This document shows positions 24,418-32,643 of a stretch of 32,643 bases of DNA, piece by piece (position 1 is the stretch's first letter; each line of letters begins with the position of its first letter). The translations under genes and the position numbers were made by a program. The notes under the pieces were generated by a model. That model was given only the letters and a program-made list of their open reading frames with translations, did not search any database and was not told where the DNA came from. The stretch comes from Ruminococcus flavefaciens (lineage in GTDB: Bacteria; Bacillota; Clostridia; Oscillospirales; Ruminococcaceae): contig DFJW01000111.1 of assembly GCA_002373775.1 (NCBI GenBank), positions 231-32,873 of the forward strand, given 5' to 3'.

Positions 24418-26274
24418 TTGAAAAGCAAACTGCTGAAAAGATCGTTCTGCACAGCACTGGCAGCTACGATCACTGCCGCAGGAACTTCTTTCGTTCCTGA
24501 GATACCGGAGTTTGTATCAGCGGCAGACAGCACACTCAAATACGAATTCGAGGACGGTTCCACCGAAGGCGGAAAGATATATTCCAACGGTACAGCCGGA
24601 GTAAAAATGAATGACTATCCGGAAAATACTGACCTCACAGGATTCTCCGGAAAAGGATTCGCTTACCTCGACCAGAAAGGTACTACCCTTTCCGTGGATG
24701 TGGATGTGCCGGAAGCCGGTCTCTACGAACTCAGCGTCGGTTACTGTGAACCTTCGGATCCGAATAAGAAGGTACAGTATCTCAACATCAACGGCAGCAA
24801 TCAGGGTGAAGTGACTTTTCCCTATTCTCCGTCATTCACAGAAACTTCCGGCGGCCTTGTGAACCTGAAAAAAGGTGTAAACAAGATAGAGTTCAAGGCT
24901 TACTGGGGATATACGTTCCTCGATTACCTTACGCTCAGACCGGCAGATGAGAAGATATCCAGTCTCTCACCTACAAAACAGCTTTCCAACCCGAATGCTT
25001 CAGATTCAGCAAAAAGGCTCTACAGCTACCTCTGCGATCAGTACGGTCACCATATCCTTGCCGGTCAGCAGGAGTACTGCGGCGAGCATAACTACAACCT
25101 CTGGAATTCACCGGATGTGTTCATCAAGGACAACGAAGCCGAATTCACCTACATCCAGGAACAGACCGGAAAACAGCCTGCTATCCGCGGCATAGACCTG
25201 CTGGCTTACAATACCACTTCAGACTGGCGTGACCATGCGCCGGAACGTGCTATCGAATGGACCAACAAGTATCACGGCATAGCTACTCTGACATGGCACT
25301 GGAACGTTCCGCTCGAAGAGGGCAGCGATGATGTCGCTTTCTATGTGGAATCCGCAAACCCTAAATTCACTACATTCAGCATAAGCAACGCTCTGAAGGA
25401 AGGCACATGGGAAAACGAGAAGCTGCTTGCCGATATCGACCTTATCGCCGGCGAACTCAAAAAGCTGAAAGACGCCGATGTTCCGGTACTCTGGAGACCT
25501 CTGCACGAAGCTGAGGGAGGCTGGTTCTGGTGGGGTGCAGAAGGTCCGGAGCCTTGCAAGAAACTGTACCGCCTGCTCTATGACAAGCTCACGAATGAGT
25601 ACGGTCTCGACAATCTCATCTGGGTATGGACGGGCTATACCTCCCCTGCTTCTTCAAGCTGGTATCCCGGTGACGATGTGGTGGATATAGTCGGCTACGA
25701 TAAGTACAACGCAGCTGACGGTCTGCCGAATCTCAGTTCCATAGCTTCCACTTTCTACAGCCTTGTTCAGAGTACGGACGGTCAGAAAATGGTGGCAATG
25801 TCCGAAAACGACTCTATCCCTTCGCTGGAAAATCTGGTCAACGACAGGGCTGCATGGCTCTACTTCTGCCCATGGTATATGAATTACCTCACCAGCGAGC
25901 AGAATAACCCGGTGGACAATCTCGTTGAGATATACAACAGTGAATACTGCATAACTCTCGACGAACTTCCTGACCTGAAATCCTATCCGATAGATACGGA
26001 AGGTGCTTCAGCAGTTACCGGCAGCACTTCCGAATACGAAGATACTCTCTGGGGAGACGCTAACTGCGACGGCGAAGTAAATATGGCAGACGCGGTACTT
26101 GTAATGCAGTATCTTGCCAACCCGGATACTTACGGTCTCAACAAGCCCGACGGTATCACTGAAAAAGGAAAAGCAAATGCCGATGTAGCATCTCACGGTG
26201 ACGGTATCACTAACAATGACGCACTTGAGATCCAGAGCTACAAGCTCGGCATTATAGATAAATTTAATATATGA
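24418..26274 (+). CDS. Secreted GH26 beta-mannanase-like enzyme with CBM35-like module and C-terminal dockerin
   Basis: Predicted cellulosomal endo-mannanase. Start is TTG, with GGAGG 7 bases upstream. The signal peptide covers residues 1 to about 35 (cleavage near FVSA-A). A CBM35-like beta-sandwich at 38-176 begins YEFEDGSTEGG and ends FLDYLTLRP. The GH26 catalytic domain at about 185-525 has general acid E364 in WRPLHEAEGGWFWWG and nucleophile E463 in AMSENDS. The dockerin at 544-612 has first loop DANCDGEVNMAD and a 13-residue second loop (DVASHGDGITNND). GH26 also includes 1,3-xylanases and lichenases, but the motif context favours mannan. It is followed 12 bases later by the GH9 gene, so both are probably on one transcript. 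The 618 residues look intact. Confidence 0.93.
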   Translation: MKSKLLKRSFCTALAATITAAGTSFVPEIPEFVSAADSTLKYEFEDGSTEGGKIYSNGTAGVKMNDYPENTDLTGFSGKGFAYLDQKGTTLSVDVDVPEAGLYELSVGYCEPSDPNKKVQYLNINGSNQGEVTFPYSPSFTETSGGLVNLKKGVNKIEFKAYWGYTFLDYLTLRPADEKISSLSPTKQLSNPNASDSAKRLYSYLCDQYGHHILAGQQEYCGEHNYNLWNSPDVFIKDNEAEFTYIQEQTGKQPAIRGIDLLAYNTTSDWRDHAPERAIEWTNKYHGIATLTWHWNVPLEEGSDDVAFYVESANPKFTTFSISNALKEGTWENEKLLADIDLIAGELKKLKDADVPVLWRPLHEAEGGWFWWGAEGPEPCKKLYRLLYDKLTNEYGLDNLIWVWTGYTSPASSSWYPGDDVVDIVGYDKYNAADGLPNLSSIASTFYSLVQSTDGQKMVAMSENDSIPSLENLVNDRAAWLYFCPWYMNYLTSEQNNPVDNLVEIYNSEYCITLDELPDLKSYPIDTEGASAVTGSTSEYEDTLWGDANCDGEVNMADAVLVMQYLANPDTYGLNKPDGITEKGKANADVASHGDGITNNDALEIQSYKLGIIDKFNI

Positions 26275-26286
26275 GGAGGAAATCAC

Positions 26287-28857
26287 ATGAAGATTTCAAA
26301 ACGCATAGTTTCCGGTGTCTTGTGTGCGCTGACTGCCGCTTCACCAATGTCACAGGCACTTGTAACGGTCGCTGAAGATTCAGAGGAGAAGACATACTCT
26401 GCTCCTATCAGCGAAGTAGTCCAGGACTCAGGTCTTGATGTAGACTACGCACGCGCATTGCAGTATTCGCTCTATTTCTATGACGCTAATATGTGCGGAG
26501 ATACCGTTGACGATCATACACTTCTTTCATGGCGCGGAAACTGTCACACATATGATGCTCACGTTCCGATGATCGAATGGGACGGAGTGAAAACCAAATC
26601 CAGCAAGGGAGGCACAAACCTTTCCGCTGAATTCATGGAAAAGTACAAGGATATCCTTGATCCGGACGGCGACGGCACTATAGACGTTGCAGGCGGCTTC
26701 CACGATGCCGGCGACCATGTTGAATTCGGTATCCCCGAAAACTACACTGCCGCTACTCTCGGCTGGGGCTACTACGAGTACCGTGACGTTTACAAAAAAC
26801 TTGAACAGGATGCTCATATCGAGACTATCCTCCGTCACTTCAACGACTATCTGATGAAGTGTACGTTCCGCGATAAGGACGGTAATGTTATCGCTCACTG
26901 CTATCAGGTTGGCGAGGGTAATATCGACCACGCTATCTGGAATTCACCCGAGGTCGATACTATGCCGCGTCCTGCGTTCTTCCTCACGGCTGACAAGCCT
27001 CAGACTGACTATGTAGTTTCTGCCTGTGCTTCACTCGCGATAAACTACCTCAACTTCAAGGATACAGACGCTGAGTATGCGGAAAAATCACTGGATTACG
27101 CTAAGGCTCTCTGGGATTTCGCAAATTCACACCCGAAAGAGCTGTCTGACAACGACGACGGTCCTGTTCAGTTCTACGGATCCGGCAAGTGGGAAGATGA
27201 CTACTGCTGGGCTGCTGCATGGATGTATCTTGCGACCGGCGATGCTACTGTATTCGACCACGGTGCATATGAAGTATTCGACTACTACGCTCCCTCCGGT
27301 TACTGCTATAACTGGAACGATATGTGGGGCGGAGCTGCTATGATGTGGGCTGTCATCAATCAGGAACACCCTGAGCTTGACCTCGTTCAGCACATCAGAG
27401 ATGCACAGGGCAAGAACCAGTATGTATTCAAGGATTTCTGGGATGATGACTGCCTCGGAAAGTGTCTGAATACATGGCGCGGCAAGGAAACTCCTCAGGG
27501 CTTTGCATGGCTCAGCACATGGGGAAGCTGCCGTTATAACACTGCTATGCAGTTCATATGCCTCCTCTATGATAAGTATCACAACGATCAGCCGACTGAA
27601 TGGAGCGAATGGGCTAAGAAGCAGATGAACTACATCCTCGGTGCTAATGATACTACATTCAAGGAGAGAGCAAAGTATACCGTACTCGCAGGACTAAACG
27701 GAACACACGGTCCGAGATGCTATATCGTAGGCTACAATGATATCGCAGTAAAGAATCCTCATCACCGTGCTGCTTCAGGTCTTCTCATGGCTGAAGATCC
27801 CCGCGAGCAGAAGCACATACTCTGGGGCGCACTTGCAGGCGGTCCGGATATTAATGATGCCCACATGGACGAAACAAGAGAGTATACCGAAAATGAGGTA
27901 ACTATCGACTATAACGCCTGCCTCCCGGCAGCAGCAGCAGGACTTTATGCTGTATACGGAACTCCTGAAATGGCTATAACTCCCAACTTCCCGCCCGAAG
28001 ACGAAAAGCGTGCATACGGCGGCGGCAACGGTGAAGGCGGAAGCGGATACTGGATCGAGGCTGTTGCTCTTGACAAGCCCAACGGCGGCGGCTCAGGCAC
28101 AACACAGGTCTCCTTTAAGGTACTCACCGGCGAGAACACGCCCTCGACTGACACTACAGTACGCTATTACTTCAATGTAAGCGAGTGCGCTAATGGCATC
28201 GCAGGTGTAACTACAGCTTCCGAGCTTTATGACCAGTCACAAGCAGAGGACAGGGAAGTAGGAGCTGACGGAATAATCTCCGGTCCATTCAAGTATGACA
28301 AGACTCCCAACACATATTATGTTGAGATCAACTGGAAGGACTACATCATTGCCAATTCCGGCAAGAAATACCAGTTTGCGGTGGGTATGTACTCCGGCGA
28401 TACATGGGATCCCTCCAATGACTGGAGCTACCAGACTATGAAGATAGGCAAGGAGGGAGACTTCGCAGCTGTTGACAATCCCCCGGAGGTAAAGTGTGAG
28501 AATATGTGCGTCTATGTTGACGGCGTACTTGTTGGCGGTACTGAACCTGACGGTTCTACTCCGAAAAAAGATGAAAATGAAGGAACTTCAACTCAGCCGG
28601 ATACAGACAATGAGCTTAAAGTTACTCTCTGGGGCGATGCAAACTGCGACAAGGAAGTAAATATGGCTGACGCTGTACTCATCATGCAGTTCCTCGCTAA
28701 TCCTGACGTTTACGGAAAGAACAAGCCCGACGGTATATCATCGCTCGGATGCCTCAACGGCGACGTTTACAATAACGGCGACGGACTTACCAACAGCGAT
28801 GCTTCCACTATCCAGGAATACAAACTCGGACTCAGGGATACTCTTCCTGTAAAATAA
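26287..28857 (+). CDS. Secreted GH9 cellulase with CBM3c-like module and C-terminal dockerin
   Basis: Predicted cellulosomal endoglucanase, possibly processive. The signal peptide covers about residues 1-29. The GH9 domain at about 45-575 has the base/nucleophile Asp pair in HDAGDHVEFG (D140, D143), the His signature PHHRAASG (490s) and catalytic acid E537 in TENEVTIDYNA. Residues 588-735 form a CBM3-type beta-sandwich (YYFNVSE, YVEINWKDY, NDWSYQTM). Fused behind GH9 this is the arrangement known for processive theme-B enzymes. An acidic linker leads to a dockerin at 780-850, closely matching the GH26 dockerin. GGAGG lies 7 bases before the ATG, and the gap to the GH26 stop is 12 bases. A long hairpin terminator follows. 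No defects are seen. Confidence 0.95.
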   Translation: MKISKRIVSGVLCALTAASPMSQALVTVAEDSEEKTYSAPISEVVQDSGLDVDYARALQYSLYFYDANMCGDTVDDHTLLSWRGNCHTYDAHVPMIEWDGVKTKSSKGGTNLSAEFMEKYKDILDPDGDGTIDVAGGFHDAGDHVEFGIPENYTAATLGWGYYEYRDVYKKLEQDAHIETILRHFNDYLMKCTFRDKDGNVIAHCYQVGEGNIDHAIWNSPEVDTMPRPAFFLTADKPQTDYVVSACASLAINYLNFKDTDAEYAEKSLDYAKALWDFANSHPKELSDNDDGPVQFYGSGKWEDDYCWAAAWMYLATGDATVFDHGAYEVFDYYAPSGYCYNWNDMWGGAAMMWAVINQEHPELDLVQHIRDAQGKNQYVFKDFWDDDCLGKCLNTWRGKETPQGFAWLSTWGSCRYNTAMQFICLLYDKYHNDQPTEWSEWAKKQMNYILGANDTTFKERAKYTVLAGLNGTHGPRCYIVGYNDIAVKNPHHRAASGLLMAEDPREQKHILWGALAGGPDINDAHMDETREYTENEVTIDYNACLPAAAAGLYAVYGTPEMAITPNFPPEDEKRAYGGGNGEGGSGYWIEAVALDKPNGGGSGTTQVSFKVLTGENTPSTDTTVRYYFNVSECANGIAGVTTASELYDQSQAEDREVGADGIISGPFKYDKTPNTYYVEINWKDYIIANSGKKYQFAVGMYSGDTWDPSNDWSYQTMKIGKEGDFAAVDNPPEVKCENMCVYVDGVLVGGTEPDGSTPKKDENEGTSTQPDTDNELKVTLWGDANCDKEVNMADAVLIMQFLANPDVYGKNKPDGISSLGCLNGDVYNNGDGLTNSDASTIQEYKLGLRDTLPVK

Positions 28858-28870
28858 TAACCGATCATGC

Positions 28871-28908
28871 AAAATCCTCTTGCGGTCCAGACCGCAAGAG
28901 GATTTTTT
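28871..28908 (+). terminator. Strong rho-independent terminator after the GH9 gene
   Basis: A perfect 16-base-pair stem (28871-28886 with 28891-28906) around the loop CCAG ends in a T run (28903-28908). It closes the GH26-GH9 unit and separates it from the next enzyme gene. Confidence 0.93.
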
Positions 28909-29068
28909 AGTTCCTGACAACAGAAATATAATTATTGTGCTGCAAAGTTCGTCCCAAATTCACCTTCAAACTCTGGTCGGAAACATCTGAAGTTCGCAAG
29001 ATATACACTAATGTATGACAAAGTCAGCAATTTTTGAACAATTCATACTTTTATCGGCAAATCATAAC
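28909..29068. other. Gene-free stretch before the xylanase promoter
   Basis: Together with the terminator and promoter this makes a 329-base gap between coding regions. I see no credible gene. Minor repeats are ATACA/TGTAT at about 29004-29017 and a TTGAACAATTCA element near 29034. The 9-mer AATTTGGGA occurs here on the minus strand and also upstream of the GH26 gene on the plus strand, which may be chance. Confidence 0.4.
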
Positions 29069-29097
29069 TTGAATCGCCGCTTCAAATATGGTATAAT
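29069..29097 (+). promoter_or_regulatory. Promoter of the xylanase/esterase gene
   Basis: TTGAAT (29069-29074) and consensus TATAAT (29092-29097) are 17 bases apart. The -35 is the left arm of TTGAA-N7-TTCAA, which could be an operator. The start codon is about 85 bases past the expected transcription start. Confidence 0.75.
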
Positions 29098-29186
29098 AAG
29101 TGGAGAAAATTAAGGATCGTAAATGGTCACAGCAGCATCAATACATCACTATTACGCTGAATCATTATGAAAGTGAGGTATCCAGC

Positions 29187-31604
29187 ATGAAAAGCAAAAT
29201 TTTGCGAAGGGTGCTGAGTTCTGTCCTTGCGGGCATGACATGTTTTATAGGCATCCCTTCCGGAACACCTGCTCCGTCTAATGCCGCGACTGAAGTCTAT
29301 ACCAAAAGCATACAGTCAAAGTCGCAGGACGGATTCGATTTTGAGCTGTGGAACGAGAACGATACCGGAAATGTTATCATGACACTTAACGGTGAAGGCT
29401 CTTTTTCCTGCGATTGGAGAAATATCCAGAACTGCCTTTTCCGTACCGGAAAGAGACTCGGAAGCACTCAGAAATGGCAGGAATACAACGGAATCACACT
29501 CGACTATAACGTTGACTATCATCCCGAAGGAAATTCGTATATGTGCGTTTACGGCTGGACTCAGCAGCCGCTGGTCGAATACTACATCGTTGAAGGCTGG
29601 GGCGACTGGAAACCGCCGGAGGGCAACAATGCTGCACCGATAAAACAGGTAACTATCAACGGCGAACTCTATGACATCTACAAGTCCATGCGCTGGAACA
29701 AGCCGTCTATCGAAGGCGATAAGGACTTCCCGCAGTACTGGAGCGTAAGACACACAAATCCTGCCGGACCATATCAGGAGACTCATATGGAAGGTACTGT
29801 CGATGTCGCCGCTCATTTCAAAGCGTGGGAAGACTGCGGATTCGAAATGGGCAATCTGTACGAAGTCGCTCTTAATATTGAAGGCTATATGTCAAAGGGC
29901 AGCGCTGTTGTAAACAAAAACAAGCTCACCTTCGGTGAAGGCGGTACTGAGCCTGAAGATGTTAAGCCTCTCGAAGCCGATGAGAACGGCGTTTACTTCA
30001 CCAGTACCTTCGAAAAAGGAACTGACAGCTGGAACGGCAGAGGAAATGCAGCTGTATCCAAATATGACAAGAGCTACTACGAAGGTAGCAATTCACTGCT
30101 GGTCAGCGGCAGAAAGAATAACTGGAACGGTGCATCCTATAGTCTGGACGGAAAAGCTTTCGTTGCAGGAAAGTCCTACAGTTTCAGCGGCGCTGTCCTG
30201 CAAAACAGCGGTTCACCGGTGGACATCAAAATGACACTCCAGTATATCGACAAGAACGGTGAAGAAAAATACGACGAGATCAGAACTGTGACCGCAAAAA
30301 GCGGTGAATGGACAGAAATCTCAAATACGGGATATACCATTCCGGAAGGAGCTTCAAATCTCCTGCTCTACTTCGAAGCGCCGAATGATCTGACAGATTT
30401 CTATATTGACAGCTTTACCGCAGCAGTCGGCGGCAAGCCTTCTTCGATAGTTACCGGAAAAGGTGTGGTCGAAGGTTCAGAAATTATCATACCTCCAGTA
30501 CCTGACGGACAGATCCGCGGCGATTTCAACGGCGACAAGGTCGTTGACAGTTTCGATCTTATCACTGCAAGAGACGCTATCATAAAGCGTATGGCAGGCA
30601 CAAAGATCTCGCTCCCACTCAGCGTCTCGGACCTTAATGCTGACAACGATTTCACTATCGCTGATATCGTAACACTCCAGAAATACGTTCTGGGTTCAGT
30701 CAGAAAGCTCAAGGAACCTGTAACTACCACGACTGCCACCACTTCTTCAACAACTACTACGACCGTTACCACAAACAAAAACAACGACGACTATATGCAG
30801 AGCATACTCCCTGAAATGCAGATAAGTGCTCCCAGCGGATTCAATCAGAAACGCGGCGGTGTTGACTACGGAAAGCTTGAGACCGTCACTTATTACTCGA
30901 AGGACGGCAACATGAACAAGAATATGTGCGTCATCCTCCCTGCCGGCTATAACACCAGCGAAAAGTATCCCGTCCTCTACTGCCTGCACGGTATAGGAGG
31001 AAACGAGACTTCAATGCCGGGCATGGGCGTACAGACGATGCTCGGAAATCTGCTGGCTGACGGATTATGCGAAAAAATGATAATCGTCTGCCCGAATATG
31101 TATACGGCTCCAGGCAATTTCAGCTATACTGCTGAATCCATGAGAAACTACGACCGTATCCGCGAAGACATCGAAAACAGCATCATGCCTTATATGGAAG
31201 AGCATTACTCTGTAAAGACCGGCAGAGACAATACCGCGATCACCGGTTTCTCACTCGGAGGCAGAGAAGCTCTCTATACAGGCGTCACAAGATCTCAGCT
31301 CTACGGATATATCGGCGGTGCATGCCCAGCTCCCGGAATATTCAAGACAAAGGACTTCATTATGGAACACGAAGGCTGCTTGCAGGAAAGTGAATTCAAG
31401 CCTTCTACTGAGCCTTACATGCTCCTCATCTCTGCTGCTGCTAATGACGGCGTTGTCGGAACTTATCCGCAGTCATACAGTCAGGCACTGGATAACAACA
31501 AGGTAGAGCATATATGGCAGGTGATCCCAAACGGCGATCATGGAAATGCTACAGTTGATCCCCATATGTACAATTTCCTCAGATTTGTCTTCAAAGCAAA
31601 CTAA
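29187..31604 (+). CDS. Bifunctional xylanase-esterase: GH11-CBM22-dockerin-CE1
   Basis: Predicted cellulosomal enzyme that cuts the xylan backbone and removes ester groups. I start at ATG 29187 (MKSKILRRVLSSVLAG, a signal peptide) with GAGG 8 bases upstream; the frame is open 29 codons further but that part is not signal-like. The 805 residues hold GH11 (about 35-248; nucleophile E131 in PLVEYYIVEGWG, acid/base E232 in NIEGYMSKGSA) and a CBM22-like module (about 262-415). An internal dockerin follows (443-505; loops DFNGDKVVDSFD and DLNADNDFTIAD), then a Thr-rich linker (511-529) and CE1 (about 560-805; S689 in GFSLGG, candidate D754, H785). CE1 covers feruloyl and acetyl-xylan esterases; which applies is unclear. 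R. flavefaciens xylanases with GH11, CBM22, internal dockerin and esterase are known. Confidence 0.94.
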   Translation: MKSKILRRVLSSVLAGMTCFIGIPSGTPAPSNAATEVYTKSIQSKSQDGFDFELWNENDTGNVIMTLNGEGSFSCDWRNIQNCLFRTGKRLGSTQKWQEYNGITLDYNVDYHPEGNSYMCVYGWTQQPLVEYYIVEGWGDWKPPEGNNAAPIKQVTINGELYDIYKSMRWNKPSIEGDKDFPQYWSVRHTNPAGPYQETHMEGTVDVAAHFKAWEDCGFEMGNLYEVALNIEGYMSKGSAVVNKNKLTFGEGGTEPEDVKPLEADENGVYFTSTFEKGTDSWNGRGNAAVSKYDKSYYEGSNSLLVSGRKNNWNGASYSLDGKAFVAGKSYSFSGAVLQNSGSPVDIKMTLQYIDKNGEEKYDEIRTVTAKSGEWTEISNTGYTIPEGASNLLLYFEAPNDLTDFYIDSFTAAVGGKPSSIVTGKGVVEGSEIIIPPVPDGQIRGDFNGDKVVDSFDLITARDAIIKRMAGTKISLPLSVSDLNADNDFTIADIVTLQKYVLGSVRKLKEPVTTTTATTSSTTTTTVTTNKNNDDYMQSILPEMQISAPSGFNQKRGGVDYGKLETVTYYSKDGNMNKNMCVILPAGYNTSEKYPVLYCLHGIGGNETSMPGMGVQTMLGNLLADGLCEKMIIVCPNMYTAPGNFSYTAESMRNYDRIREDIENSIMPYMEEHYSVKTGRDNTAITGFSLGGREALYTGVTRSQLYGYIGGACPAPGIFKTKDFIMEHEGCLQESEFKPSTEPYMLLISAAANDGVVGTYPQSYSQALDNNKVEHIWQVIPNGDHGNATVDPHMYNFLRFVFKAN

Positions 31605-31623
31605 CAGAACCATGATATAGTTT

Positions 31624-31651
31624 ATGCCCTTCACGAAATGTGAAGGGCATT
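31624..31651. terminator. Bidirectional hairpin terminator between convergent genes
   Basis: ATGCCCTTCAC (31624-31634) pairs perfectly with GTGAAGGGCAT (31640-31650) around GAAAT. It lies 20 bases after the xylanase stop and 17 bases beyond the 3' end of the acyl-CoA synthetase, and so can serve both. Confidence 0.85.
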
Positions 31652-31666
31652 CTGTTTATGTATTAT

Positions 31667-32643
31667 TTACTTTGCTGCTTCTTCGTCATTGTGTCTTATC
31701 TGGGCTCTCTTTATCTTTCCGCCGAGTGTCTTGGGAAGCTCGTCAACGTATTCGATAACACGAGGATACTTATAAGGCGCTGTCTCGCGCTTTACATGAT
31801 CCTGAAGTTCCTTGGTCAGCTCGGGTGACGGTGTGTAGCCCTTTGCAAGAACTACTGTCGCCTTTACTATCTGACCGCGTATAGGATCTGGAGCACCGGT
31901 GATAGCGGACTCAACTACAGCAGGATGTGTGAGAAGTGCGCTTTCAACTTCGAAAGGTCCGATACGGTATCCGGAACACTTGATAACGTCGTCATTTCTG
32001 CCGACGAACCAGTAATAGCCCTTGGAATCACGCCATGCTACATCTCCGGTATCGTAATTCTCACCGCCGAGTACAGCATCGGTGAGTTCGGGATTCTTGT
32101 AGTATCCGCAGAAAAGTCCTGTGGGATGCTTCTTGTCTATGCCGCATACCATTATGCTGCCCTCTTCGCCGTCTTCTGCTTCTGTTCCGTCAGGACGAAG
32201 GAGGTGTATGTTGTAGAGCGGTGAAGGCTTGCCGGTCGAACCCGGTTTCGGATCTATCCATGGGAAGTTGGCGATGAGCACAGTACCTTCCGTCTGACCG
32301 AAACCTTCACGCATCTTCTTGCCGGTCAGCTCATAGATACGGTTGAATACCTCGGGATTGAGCGGCTCTCCGGCGTTGCAGAAATTCTGTATGGAAGAGA
32401 GGTCATACTGCGACATGTCCTCCTGGAGCATGAAACGGTACATTGTCGGAGGTGCACAGAATGTGGTCAGCTTATACTTGCTGATGACTGAAAGCATGTC
32501 CTTGGCATTGAATCTGCCGGTGAAATCGTATACGAACTGTATCGCACCGCATATCCACTGACCGTAGAACTTGCCCCAGCCGAATTTTGCCCAGCCGGAA
32601 TCTGAGATGGACATGTGGAGCTTGTTCTCCTGTACCTGATGCC
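31667..32643 (-). CDS. AMP-forming acyl-CoA synthetase, N-terminus cut off by window edge
   Basis: About 325 C-terminal residues of an adenylate-forming enzyme that activates a carboxylic acid to acyl-AMP and then acyl-CoA. The frame is open to the right edge, reading [17 protein letters not shown], so the ATG of MSISDSGW is internal. Visible motifs are [29 protein letters not shown], the [11 protein letters not shown]5 block, [39 protein letters not shown] spanning the A7-A8 hinge ([13 protein letters not shown]), and the catalytic lysine region [15 protein letters not shown]. The pattern is closest to medium-chain acyl-CoA or acetyl-CoA synthetase-like proteins; chain length cannot be decided. 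Its ATP-binding P-loop lies outside the window. Confidence 0.93.
   Translation of the reverse strand, partial: HQVQENKLHMSISDSGWAKFGWGKFYGQWICGAIQFVYDFTGRFNAKDMLSVISKYKLTTFCAPPTMYRFMLQEDMSQYDLSSIQNFCNAGEPLNPEVFNRIYELTGKKMREGFGQTEGTVLIANFPWIDPKPGSTGKPSPLYNIHLLRPDGTEAEDGEEGSIMVCGIDKKHPTGLFCGYYKNPELTDAVLGGENYDTGDVAWRDSKGYYWFVGRNDDVIKCSGYRIGPFEVESALLTHPAVVESAITGAPDPIRGQIVKATVVLAKGYTPSPELTKELQDHVKRETAPYKYPRVIEYVDELPKTLGGKIKRAQIRHNDEEAAK

Noticed and set aside
29100..29186. Longer xylanase start at 29100
   Set aside because: The extra 29 residues are polar and would hide the signal peptide, and that start lies at or before the expected transcription start.

Overview
The window looks like a chromosomal segment of a cellulosome-forming Ruminococcus, most like R. 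flavefaciens. The clues are three secreted plant-cell-wall enzymes carrying dockerin modules (GH26, GH9, and GH11-CBM22-dockerin-CE1), a Firmicutes housekeeping gene order, spoIIR, and strong AGGAGG-type ribosome binding sites. The genus is inferred from architecture; no database was consulted.

Positions 1 to 19562 are one long minus-strand run of tightly packed housekeeping genes, many overlapping by 4 to 17 bases. In transcription order they are: trmH-like methyltransferase, dprA, topA, trmFO, plsX, rnc, a radical SAM gene, smc, ftsY, rdgB, yhbY, a flavodoxin-fold oxidoreductase, a nadD-yqeK fusion, an LCP-family gene, rsfS, a small membrane protein and leuS (cut by the left edge). Upstream, also on minus, lies infC-rpmI-rplT with a near-consensus promoter, a structured leader ending in an attenuator-like hairpin, and an apparent AUU start for infC. 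spoIIR sits upstream of that operon.

Positions 21690 to 24417 are a small accessory region. A secreted or anchored leucine-rich-repeat protein (plus) converges stop-on-stop with a Y-family polymerase gene (minus). The polymerase promoter has a 17-base spacer and a LexA-type palindrome just downstream of its -10 box.

Positions 24418 to 31604 are the plant-polysaccharide region on plus. A GH26 mannanase-like enzyme and a GH9 cellulase are 12 bases apart and share one dockerin type. After a strong terminator comes a separately promoted xylanase/esterase with a different, internal dockerin. The three enzymes cover mannan, cellulose and acylated xylan. The right edge holds the C-terminal part of an AMP-forming acyl-CoA synthetase on minus, converging across a shared hairpin terminator.

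The most unusual items are: an FtsY whose acidic region and basic amphipathic targeting-like motif are at the C-terminus rather than the N-terminus; a NadD-YqeK fusion that keeps an internal ribosome binding site and GTG at the junction; a pair of mutually exclusive hairpins that could switch the trmH-like ribosome binding site on and off; the two dockerin types; and intracellular His/Pro-rich 11-residue repeats in the LCP protein.
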